Translations under genes and position numbers: made by a program
Assembly: GCA_020746995.1 (NCBI GenBank)
Contig: JAGPXD010000004.1
Span: forward strand, 186,001 to 250,000
Source: Plectosphaerella cucumerina
Taxonomy: Eukaryota; Ascomycota; Sordariomycetes; Glomerellales; Plectosphaerellaceae
Direction: 5' to 3'
DNA length: 64,000 nt
The notes under the pieces: model-generated
Database searches by the model: none
Seen by the model: only the letters and a program-made list of their open reading frames with translations
What the model was told of the DNA's origin: nothing
In this document: in pieces, positions 36,901-46,544 of the stretch
Position numbering within the stretch: position 1 is the stretch's first letter
Layout: every line of letters starts with the position of its first letter

Positions 36901-37744
36901 GCAGGTCATGTCGTTCCAGGTCACCCTCGTCAATCCGTTCGAGGCAAACTACGACATTGTGCCGCGTCTGCACCCGGACCCCTGGCCGAGTCTGTTCGAC
37001 GTCGAGGGCTCCTCAGACCTGGCGAACAGGGAAGAGTTGGCAGCGCATCCGCGGGGCATAGCGCAGGCCTGGTGCCTGGTCTGTCACTATGCCTCCTTCG
37101 CGGTGGAAGACCTCCAGATTATGGACCTGGAGGCCAAGGCGATACTCTGCCAGCCCGGGGCCCGCTGCATTTCTGCCAGTCGGCCGGAGCTGCCTCCTAC
37201 AGGATTGACAGTGTCCCCAAAGTCTATGCATGAGGCCAAGTTTGACCTCGTCGTGCAGAAGCTCAGCCTGGACGATCGAGGTCCGGCCTCTCTTGACTTG
37301 GCTGTCGTCCTCAAGTGGAAGCGGGTAGGCGCGGACCCTGCTTCTCCCATCAACACCACGATGCTGCCGGTTCCACGTGCCATCGTCCTCGGCACGGAGC
37401 CAAGGGTCCTTGCCTCGGTGTCCAGCACAAATCCCGCCACGGGGCTCCTCGACCTTGACGTCACCATTGAGAACGGCTCGAGCCATTTCCTCACGTTCGG
37501 GTTGAGCATGGAGCCAAGCGAGGAGTTTGCCTTTTCAGGAGCCAAGCAGACGACGCTGCATGTGTTGCCTGTAAGCAGGCGGACGGTGACCTTTAGGCTG
37601 CTGCCTTTCCACCGGGGCTTGTACGTGCGACCGAACCTGGTTGTCCGGGACAAGTACTTCCAGAAGGTCCTGAGAATCATCCCGACCGACGGGATGAAGA
37701 TTGACAAGGACGGTCTCCTCGTGTGGGTTCCGCCAGCGCCGTAG
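33970..37744 (+). CDS. TRAPP complex subunit 11 homologue (foie gras / gryzun)
   Basis: Subunit of the TRAPPIII-type Rab-activating tether in the early secretory pathway/autophagy; absent from budding yeast but kept in filamentous fungi and animals. Exons 33970-34236, 34288-35842 and 35892-37744 give 1224 residues. Residues about 120-200 carry the conserved LVPSVYLCFYALTSDPNLATLHDNQLK and the NKIRQELSSSGYRTRLVVMLISD beta-strand region. The Foie-gras_1 helical domain spans about 295-580 (YDFKSAVFAEFRHEMDTAL, RNAARHHMLRRD, FRLAGELALDCARELAR). The gryzun beta-rich region follows from about 640 to the end (PSVVLKGLRLDFEG, SHFLTFGLSMEPSEEF, RRTVTFRLLPFHRGLYVRP). Both introns (51 and 49 nt) are short. 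Length and domain order match the family, with no break seen. Confidence 0.9.
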
Positions 37745-38598
37745 GTACACGGAGCGGACAAGAATTGAGCACCTTCCTCGACCGCCAGACCAGATTTGCA
37801 CATTTCTGGTGATGCCATGCCCTCAATTGAGGTAATGGAACGTAACTCCCTGCTTGAATGGTGCCAGAAGATTGTCGTGGCTGTGAGTCTGTGGACCAAG
37901 ACCAGTGACGAGTTGACAAGATGTAGAGCAAGTGCAATGAGGAAGCTCAACCATGTGAAGGATGAGCTGAGACGAGTCAGTTACCCCATCTGCCAAAAGA
38001 GTTTGATGATGCTGCAGCAAGGGCGCCTCTCGCGCGCACATGGGTGAAATGAGTGCTGCAGCAGGAAAGGGGCCCGCCGCGCCAACAGCGCCAACCCAAC
38101 ACCCGAACCCGAGCGCAGACGGAAAGATCCCCAGGCGGGAAAAAAGCCGTACCGTTTCGGCCACGGAACGCGGCTCCCTGGGGTTGCAGCGATATGGGTC
38201 GAATGCTCCATTGTCATCTCTCGACACCGCGGCCAGGTGCTTTACAGGCGGGGCAGTCCGAGGTGGCAGGCAGGGACACGGGGAGGGGAGCCTCATTTCC
38301 TCTGATTGGCAAGACGAGCGGCCCTTTGGTCGCCTGGAATCGGAGCCATCTCCTCGACTCAGGGCCGAGCTCCTGTCAGGAACTCTGGGCTTGAGCGCGC
38401 ACGGCATGTGGGCGGGAGATCTTCCAGGATAAGTAGGACGCCCACCGGGCTCCCCGAGAGGGCTTGAGCGACAGTAGCGACACGGCCGGAATTTGCCCCT
38501 GATCGAGAAGAGGGCTGAATCGGAGCGAGAGGGTGGGTCACTGAGGCCCGTGATGCCCTGGCCAGGTCTGTTTCTGGGCTTGCTGCCCGGCCCGGGGT

Positions 38599-38620
38599 CA
38601 GACAGACAGACAGACAGACA
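38599..38620. repeat. CAGA tetranucleotide microsatellite
   Basis: Five and a half perfect CAGA units in non-coding DNA. Confidence 0.85.
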
Positions 38621-39013
38621 TTAGGAGGTGGGAGTCCATCTAGACGGCGCAAGCATAGAGAGACTTGGTTATCGCAGACATTTAGGATTTGCAACGTGGC
38701 TCGCCGCCAGTGCCGGAAGCATGTGGGAGTATCAGGCCGTCCTCATGCATGCAGCTGTAAGCACTCATTTCCCTCGAGCCCAGGCGGCAGAGAATAGGGG
38801 GAGCTGAAGATGCCCGCGGTACTTTTGCTCCTTGCTTCTAGACAGGTACCAGCCCAGAGCCAGCACTGCTAGCCTGGGATCGACCAGAGGGCTAGGGAAA
38901 GTAGGTTGAGCCAGTGAGAGCGGCCTGTTCCCTCGTATGCGATCTGCGAATGGGGCGACTGAGGTCAAGCCAAGCTGGAAGCCAGGCTCTGCCGAAATAG
39001 GGGGAGCCACGGG

Positions 39014-39020
39014 TATAAAA
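39014..39020 (+). promoter_or_regulatory. TATA-like box
   Basis: TATAAAA in an otherwise GC-rich setting, followed by a GGC-repeat. It could start a long-leader transcript for the gene at 40589, or an unrecognised non-coding RNA. No RNA data to decide. Confidence 0.3.
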
Positions 39021-40436
39021 TGGCGGCGGCGGCGGGATGAGGGGGGTTGGTCTCGGACGGTGGAACACGTTCCTGGAACGTTTAGATGGCCGTCGAACTA
39101 GCACTCGGACGGCCGACTTGGGCCAGGCACAAGTGTCAGGCCCCGTCGTACGGGTGCTTTCGAGCTTGGTGGTGGCTTGTTAGCGGAAGATCATGAACTG
39201 CCTAGCCCCGTAGCCCCTGGCCGTTCCCTGTAAGGAACTTGAACGGGACAAGAAGCACGTCGCGTCTTCGCCGTTGACGCCGAAGGTTTGCCCAAGTGAC
39301 TTCATGGCCATCGGCTTGGACGTGTTGCCCAACGACGGCATGATGAGACAGAAGCTTGCTGGGCCCCTGGGCACCTCAACACTGATATCTGTCTGTATTC
39401 GAAAAGTCCAGGGCCTATGAAACGAAAGCACCCCAGCCCTTGTTTGTTTGTGTCGATGGATGTTTCCGTCCGGCATTCGGTGCACTGCCTCTCCTGAGCT
39501 AGTCGGGGTCCATCAGAGGGGTGGCCTCGACACTGGAGCAGGTATCCGCCATCACCTGTCTCTTTCAAGCCAGGAGTTCAAGACCGTTCACCCATGGCCA
39601 TGGACTCGACACCCAGATAACGCGACAGAAGTGAGCTCTCCTCCCCAGGCACGCATGGCAGTGGCTTCACTGGCGAGGTAAAGTCGACCAGCGGCACTCC
39701 GCCACTAAACGCTTCCCTGGCTGGCCCTAGCTCCGGGCGGCTCAGTCTGTGCTGAAAACTTATCAGGGGGTTGAGCGGGGAAAAGGGGGCCCGGGGTGGT
39801 TCGGTACCAAGTGTTGCCGGTGGCCATGTTCCTCGACGGTCCCTCCGCCCGTCCTCTCCACCAACAGGTACCTCGACGGTACCCGACCACGCATCTCTGG
39901 GCATGCAACCCCTGCCGCTAATCCAGGGCCCGGCCTGCGATAATTAAAGCTGCTGGATGACATTTTGCACCTCAGCAGCAGCCCGGTGCCGCCTCGTCTC
40001 CTTCTCCCCTTTCCCTTTCCCGCCCTGCTGCCGCTGCCTTCTTTTGTTTCCCCCAATTTCGTTGCCCCCTCTTCTCGGACAGACCAGGTCCCTGCCCGCT
40101 TTCTGGCTCCCGTCCCGTCGTCGACTTCAACTTCCCAAGCTGATGGCGAGACGAGGCGATCACGGACCACGGTCACCTCTCTGACGGCCAACAGAACCCC
40201 CGCCCTCTGAGGTTTACTGTCGACTGTCGAATGCCCGAGCGACACCATCGACCTTGACGCCCTCCATTGCGAGATCGGCTCCCGTCGTTGCTTCAATGCC
40301 GCGTGTCCTTCGTCCGTTTTGACAATCCGCTCTTTTCCCGACACTCGTTCAACCACACCGTATCTCTACTACACTACCGACGTTCCTTACTACTCTCTCC
40401 CGGTCTACCTACCATCTTCTATCGATCAATTTTTAC

Positions 40437-40505
40437 ATGAGCTCGACGGGCACTCTTTGGAGACCTGCTCAGAACATTGCACCCGAGCGAACCCTACTAC
40501 TTTAA
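40437..40505 (+). other. Upstream open reading frame in the leader of the 40589 gene
   Basis: ATG to TAA, 22 codons, ending 83 nt before the main start codon and after a pyrimidine-rich likely transcription start region. If transcribed it would sit in the leader and could reduce or condition translation of the main ORF. Conservation is unknown. Confidence 0.35.
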
Positions 40506-40588
40506 TACAACTTTAAACACCGACATCGACACCCGAATCTCGGGCTCTCCGCACATATCTTCCAACTTCTTCCCAACCTATTGCCAGC

Positions 40589-42759
40589 ATGGCGGAGCCC
40601 GTGCCCGAGGGCGAGAGAACAACCAAATACTTCGCCCCCAAGAACAAGAACTGCACCTACTGCGGGCAAAATTTCACCTCCTCGTCCCTCGGACGCCATC
40701 TCGACCTCTGGATCAGACCGGTCAACCCTAGGGCCCCCGACGGTGTCCATGATGTCGATGAGATCAGGCGGACGCGCGGTAGCGTCACCAGACGCCAGAT
40801 GACCATGAAGCGGCCGTCAACAAACTCCCTCAGAAGCGTCTCGACCCCGGCAACAACCCCTGTGCCTGTCCGTCTGAGGCGATCCTCGGCCAGAACTTCG
40901 GCAGCGAGGAAAGCCCTCCCGGAGGCCCCGGTGCCCGTGAACGCAAAGTCGCCCGCGCCAGTGCTGCCCAGGGACGGCGAGTACGCAGTTGACTCCAAAT
41001 TGAACAGATGGCCCTTCTCTCCAGGCTTCGAGGTCACCGGTGTTCTCAACAACATTCCCCACAGGACACCCGAGGTTTCCCACGCCGCCGAGTCGACCGA
41101 CGCTGCCCAGGATATCCCCGCAAGGCCTGATCTGCAAAGGCAGGTGAGCAGGCAGATGCTCCAAAAGGCCCAGCTCGACGTGAAGCAGAGGCTCACCGAC
41201 ACCATGGACACCGCGAGGGCCGCGGAACTGGCACTGAGGGAGCTGATTAGCTCGTGGCGTGCAGCCAAGTATGTCTCGTACCCCGATGTGACGACGCAGG
41301 GCTAACCAGATGCCGGCACAGGGTCCAGATTGACAGCAACTCCATGCCCTTCGACTTTGACCCCTTGTCTCTAGATTTCCCCGCCCTGACGCTCCGATGC
41401 CTGCAGCCGCCGCCTACTCTCTTCTCATCAACACAGCACCCGACCTCGACGTCCTGGTCGGTGCAATATCCCGGGCGACGCGAGTTCGAGGCGTTGAAGG
41501 CCTTTTTCGAGGAGCACTTTAGCCAGTGGAAAGCCACATGTGCCGCCGCAACCACGGCGTCCATGGAGGAACTGCTGTATCCGCCGAAAAAGGGACCCCT
41601 TTCCAACGCCAAGGAGGCAGTCAAGAAATCGCAGAAACAGGCAGAGATCGCCGCCCGCCAGGTCAGCGAACATCTCGAGTCGGCCTACACGGTCTGGAGT
41701 GCCCTACCGGAACAGCGACAGAATGAGCTGTGGGTGCTGGAGCTTGCCAGGAGCGTGGGCCGGCGGCAGAAGGAGATGGAATCCATGAAGGAAACACAGC
41801 ACAAGCTGCAGCAGGAGGTGTCCAATCTCAAGAGCCAGGTTGAGCAGCTATCCCGGCTCCAGCAGCCACGGGAGTTCAAGCTCATGGCCCCGACCACCAT
41901 CCCTTTCGATCCCGAACTGGTCAACCACGTTCTACGCACCGGTCTCAAGAGTGGACACAAAGGAGTGGGTTTCGAAATGGAGGACAAGCAACTGGACTTG
42001 AGCGAGATTGTCTCTCGCTCGATCGAGCGCTGGAAGTCTGTCATTACCTCGACCCGTGCCACGACTGGGGGCATGGGCGCTCAGCGACCACTCGGCCAGA
42101 CTCCCAATGCTACACCCACCGCCACGCCCACGCCATTACACGCACCTCAGCACCGGCAACCGACTGCGGCCCAAATGCAGGAGACCCCAACGCAAGAGCC
42201 TCCCACACCACAGGCCGCCACCACAGTACACCGGCGGTCGACCAACACGAGCGCAACCGGTATGAGCGAGAGGGGTGCCTCACTGACAACCGGACCATCA
42301 TCAGTCCAGTCCAGCGAACACGATGCTGATGGCGATGCCGACGCTGACGCCGCCGCCGATGAAGAGGCTGACAACGACGACGACGACGATGGGGACGACG
42401 ATGCCGACGGAGACATGGACGCAGACATGGACGCCGATGGCGATGCCGATGGAGACGTGGACATTTCCGGGATGGAGCAGGACGACAGCTTCTCCATGAT
42501 GAACACGCCACCGGCCAAGGCGTCTCATCCGCAGCATCACATGGCGACCCTAGACGTTCCCAGGACCCGACAACCGATGCAGCATCACGTGCCAGATGAC
42601 GGGCAGCAGCAGTACATGCTGCAGAGCAATATGCCCGACACGTCGCACATGAACATGGCGCGCTCCATGCCGAACCTCCAAGCGGCCATGCAGACGCTTC
42701 ACAGCAACGACATGGGTCTCGTCATGGGTGTTCGGACGGACCACATGTATCTGGATTAG
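40589..42759 (+). CDS. Protein of unknown function with atypical zinc knuckle, coiled coil and acidic tract
   Basis: 705 residues from exons 40589-41268 and 41322-42759; I do not recognise a named family. Visible layout: residues 22-37 read C-X2-C-X3-F-X4-L-X2-H, the first half of a C2H2 finger, but the second histidine is missing at the usual +3 to +5; the next His is at 54. A basic Ser/Thr/Pro/Ala-rich stretch follows (about 60-125), then a helical region. After the intron come WSVQYPGRREFEALKAFFEEHFSQW and a long charged coiled coil (about 330-430: SVGRRQKEMESMKETQHKLQQEV), ending near residue 435 with KLMAPTTIPFDPELV. A low-complexity Thr/Pro/Gln region leads to a run almost wholly of D, A, G, E and M (DNA 42319-42465). 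The C-terminus is Met/His/Gln-rich. It looks like a nuclear or cytoskeletal scaffold; no function can be assigned. Confidence 0.75.
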
Positions 42760-43178
42760 GGTTGGCCCGAAGGAAAACTGTACATTGCCAAGTGCCCAGT
42801 ATGCCACTCGCCGGCATGTGGGAGAAGGTTGGCCCATCTAGAGACTTTTAGCAGGGGGCCGAGAGGTTTGAAGTTCTGGCGTTCCCGAAGAGCGAGGTTC
42901 ACCCTCCTCTTCTTTGAATACTTCTGTTAATACAACACCCCAAACGGTTGACTGTCTGAAACAGACATACAATAGAGGACCCATCGGAGGATGTGTTGTT
43001 TGTGGCTGTTTGATATGACAGGCGATCCAGTCGCTAGCAAATCGTGAACATCCAGGTCGCCTAGGCTGGCAAGCAGATGCCAGGCTCCAGTCACAGTACT
43101 TCAGGCTACGAAGACTCACGAACACCATGTGATTCCAAGGAACGCGACGCTGAATTGTACAAACAGGAACTGTGTTTC

Positions 43179-43185
43179 TATAAAA
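43179..43185 (+). promoter_or_regulatory. TATA box of the small ORF at 43258
   Basis: TATAAAA 73 bp before the ATG, followed by a CT-rich patch and a favourable ACCAGCCATGG start context. The spacing fits a genuine short-leader promoter. Confidence 0.5.
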
Positions 43186-43257
43186 CCTGCCTGAGACTTT
43201 TCTTTTTCTTCTCCCATCCATCACCTCCAGCATCGTCCTGATCCACCAACACCAGCC

Positions 43258-43767
43258 ATGGACCACACTCACCCGCTTTCTAAACCGGTCGACCGACTTT
43301 CCCGTGGCGTACGCGTGGTAAGAGCTACGTGGAATGGGCAACAGAATGGCCGAGGAACGCAGACACCTCAACTGATGTCCGACAGCAACGCACAGCCAGA
43401 GAACGTCAAATCAGAAATCAATCCTTCCCCTGACGAGTTGGACGCTTTCAGTGACGCCGACGGGGGCAACTCCGCTCATTGGAGTGTCATCGATGTGGTT
43501 GCCTCAAAGGACGCGATGAAGCAACAGCCCCATGTGTCCAGAAAATACGGAATGCTACGCGGAGGGATTCACGGCAGGACGACTGAGGGATGTGGCGGAG
43601 AGGTCTTCTGCCCCGTCACTGTCGAGTTTGTCTGCGCGGATTGCAAAGAGACCATAACGTGTACCAAGTTGGAGGATGGCCCGGAAAGCTTCGTCCTAGT
43701 ATCTGCTGTGGAAAGGGGGGCCGATGCCGATGAAGCTGCTGAGAAGAACAGCGTGAGCAGTCAGTAG
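43258..43767 (+). CDS. Hypothetical protein, 169 aa, Cys motif near C-terminus
   Basis: Single-exon frame of 169 residues with no family I recognise. Support for it being real: a TATA box and CT patch directly upstream, a good start context, and a plausible acidic, soluble composition (NPSPDELDAFSDADGG). Near the C-terminus four cysteines are arranged C-X8-C-X2-C-X5-C (within FCPVTVEF...CADCKETITC), which could bind a metal or form disulphides. No signal peptide or membrane segment. The last 7 nt overlap the 3' end of the opposite-strand flavoprotein gene. It may be a lineage-specific gene, or the unspliced piece of a larger one. Confidence 0.45.
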   Translation: MDHTHPLSKPVDRLSRGVRVVRATWNGQQNGRGTQTPQLMSDSNAQPENVKSEINPSPDELDAFSDADGGNSAHWSVIDVVASKDAMKQQPHVSRKYGMLRGGIHGRTTEGCGGEVFCPVTVEFVCADCKETITCTKLEDGPESFVLVSAVERGADADEAAEKNSVSSQ

Positions 43768-45735
43768 TTAAAGTCTTCCCAAACGATATCCTCCTGCTCC
43801 AGCCAAGATCTGAGCTCTTGAAGCAAGAACGGCCCAGCACAGAGATAATACTTGACTTTCTGCTCTTGACCCTCGTCCAGAACGTCCCGCTTCTCCATCC
43901 TCCGCCTCTCGAAGCTCGCAACGCCTTGCGCCTGAAGATGAGCGGCAAAGTCTTCAGTCTCGTCTCCGGCGTTTCCTGAAACAAGCAGGCTCGTGTGAGC
44001 AGCAAGGCAGGGAATTTTCTCGAAGGTATCAATGGCTAGTGCGAGATCTTCGGCGCGAAGACCCCAGACCAGTTTAAAGTCCGACCCGGAAGCAAGCAGG
44101 CCTGGTGCTTGGGCAAGCAACGGCGTGATGCCAACGCCTCCAGCGACAAAGATCCGTCGTACTGCGCCTGTTCCCTCGACTGGTTCCAGCATGCTGAAAT
44201 CTGACTTTCCGCCGATGCCTCGAACCTCGACCTCCAGTGGAGCGCCGCGCATGTTGTGCCTTGACAGCATGGTAGTCACAGGCCCATGTCTTCTGACTGT
44301 GATCTGGAACTCGGCGCCGTCTCCGCCGTGAGGAGGGGGGACGCTCGAAACCGTGAACGTTCGAACATGGTCGTCGTTCAGGCTTTGAGGGTCAGAGTCA
44401 CGCATGTGACTCCATCCATGGTCCAGCTCGGCGGAGAAGTCAAGCGTCATGTGCTGGCCTGCTCGCCACAGCACGGGAGAGGACGTGGAGGAAAGTCGGA
44501 AAGTCAACCTTTCGATTGAAGGTGTGAGCTTCTCCTTGTTGGTTAGGGTCGCAATGGCAAGAGGTGCTGCCCCAGCAGCCAACGCCGGGTCGGCCCCTTC
44601 GGATATGAGGGTCCGGAGGGGAGGGTTGTACGGGGAGTATTCCACGGCTGCCGCGGAGGATTTGAATGGCAGACCACCAGGAACGAAGATGGAGTCTGAG
44701 AGAGTGATTCTGACGGCAACGTTGGTTCTGGCGATGAACTCTGCAGCATCCTGGCCGACAAGGATGGTTGCATTTCCAGTGGCCTGCATACCGTTAGTCC
44801 CCAGCCTCAAAAGCCAGAGAGCCGCCCAGTTGGAAGACTTACGTAGAGGACGTCAGACGTCTCATAGTTGGGTATCGCGATGCCAACCTTGGGGTTCACA
44901 TGGAGATTCCCCAGTGTCTGGTACAACCTGTTTCCGGAGACTGAGCGAGGCAAGTCAGCTCATCTACACGTTTCTGATGCTGGACGGGCCACTTACACTC
45001 GGGGTACACCAGATCCACGGCGCCCTCCTCGTTATGGAAGACCCTCACAAATCCCTTGCTCCCTCCACGATGGTTTGTGTCCATTGTGTCCCCGTTTGTG
45101 GTCGAAAGGAAGAACATGTCCGCCTGTTCCACAACCTTCAGGGCGGCAGGGCTCAGGGGCAATCCGCGTTCGACGGCGCCCGGTTTCGGAGTCCTGGGCT
45201 CGACTGCTCTCTTGTTCAAGTACTTGGGACAGTTTCCTAAGCTTTCTTTGACGGCGAGAGCCATCTGTACCTCGCCGCTTCCCTCGTCAGATACTTCCGT
45301 CACGGCACCCGCAACGAAGCGCCCAGCGAGCTTGACACGGTCGCGAGTCTCGAGATCGATGGACAGCGCTGCGAAGATCCTACCCATCTCAGGATCTTCA
45401 GGCCTAGCCACCTCATCTTTCTGGATCTTGTTGTCGAACAGCGCATTCAGCACAGGGTCGCCCAGGTCCACGGCTGTGCGAACACCGACGACGCCTTGAG
45501 CGATTGGGCGGGCAAACCCCCGTTCGCCGCCCCAAAGAGTCGTCCACGGCTGGCCTTGGTCATCGAGCGTACCGACAGCCAGAATCGGGGACTCGGTAAC
45601 ACGGCTGCCGTATGAAGGCGGGAGTCCGGGATAGGTTGGGTTGTGCAGTTGAGTCGGCACAGCGAGCAGGCGGTGCATGTCAAGCTCACCCTGATGCCAT
45701 GACACCTCCGTGTCCGAATCTACTCGAGACGGCAT
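43761..45735 (-). CDS. Fusion flavoprotein: PNPOx-like FMN domain + ferredoxin-reductase-like FAD/NAD domain
   Basis: Predicted soluble oxidoreductase. Exons 45735-44997, 44940-44843 and 44783-43761 give 619 residues. The N-terminal half (about 5-290) resembles the pyridoxamine-5'-phosphate-oxidase/flavin-nucleotide-binding split barrel: HQGELDMHRLLAVP, WTTLWGGERGFARPI, and, after splicing, EFSGNRLYQTLGNLHVNPKVG. The C-terminal half (about 340-619) has the FAD motif RTFTVSS, the NAD loop VAGGVGITPLLAQ and the terminal CAGPFLLQEL. Bacterial relatives often add a 2Fe-2S ferredoxin domain at the C-terminus; none is present here. Substrate unknown. The start is uncertain: an in-frame ATG at 45822 would add 29 residues; I prefer 45735 because the family's conserved block begins about 10 residues later. 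A TATA-like sequence lies near 46053-46063. Confidence 0.82.
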
Positions 45736-46544
45736 GAGGGGCTGATACTCTGGTGTTGAGAAGGTGAATGTCGAGTTCGCAGTGACTAGTAGTTGTAGAG
45801 CACCGAGATGGTTAGGTAGCATAGCATGTTCGGGCTCGTCTTGCCCAGGAACGAACCTCGATGTGGGAGTCTGGGTAGTTATAGATGGGTGCTTACGAAG
45901 CGACGCCCGCACTGCAGCGTCTGCCAATCCGAAAACAACCAAGTCGGGGTTTGGTCTTCCAAATACCCTTCGGTCATCATTTCAGACGCCGAGCAGCCTG
46001 TGAAAGGCGTGGGTGACATTTCGCTGGGAGGTCTTGAATCAGACGTGTGCATCTTATAAATATCGCATGCTGTGGCAGCACCCAGAACAAGGCATGCCAA
46101 CAGCAGATGGACATGCTGTTATCGTGAAGCTGACGTGACCCCGCTTTCCCCCATCACGACATTGCTGCGGATTAGTAACGGTGCCCTCCCATTGGATTGT
46201 CAAGTTCTCAAGCAAGCTCAAGTTGCTGAGACACATCTGTACTGCCGCGCTCACATGGCTACGGGTACTGTCGGGATCATCTTTGGCTGCTCAGATCTGT
46301 TGCAAGGGAATTAATTGTCATAGGGCTGACACGGACACGTGTTGAGCCAGTACTGCAGGTGCAGGCCGAAGAAAGAAAGTCATGTTGGTATCAGAGTGAA
46401 CCTAGAATCGAAGCAAACAAAATCCCGACGGATGGCCACGGGATATGGGGCGCGCTGCCCCCTCCAATTCATGTGCTTAGTAGCCTGTGCGCCTGTCTCG
46501 TCATGTGTGTCGTGATATCCATCCGCGCCGCACAATCTACCCGT
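45736..46544. other. Upstream region of the flavoprotein and 3' region of KCH
   Basis: 809 bp between two leftward genes. Contains a TATTTATAAG-type box on the minus strand (46053-46063) about 320 bp before the preferred flavoprotein start. No other gene seen. Confidence 0.5.
46053..46063 (-). promoter_or_regulatory. TATA-like box of the flavoprotein gene
   Basis: Minus-strand ATATTTATAAG. It would place transcription start roughly 30 bp further left, giving a leader of 200-300 nt depending on which ATG is used. Confidence 0.35.

Larger units (their letters stand above)
37745..40588. other. 2.8 kb intergenic region
   Basis: Lies between two rightward genes. Contains a CAGA microsatellite, a TATA-like box at 39014, pyrimidine-rich stretches (39975-40075 and 40330-40420) that look like the leader of the gene at 40589, and an upstream ORF. 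No protein gene recognised. Confidence 0.55.

Noticed and set aside
45736..45942. Longer N-terminus for the flavoprotein from a TTG codon at 45942
   Set aside because: Not an ATG and the extra residues are not family-like; ATG at 45735 or 45822 is preferred.
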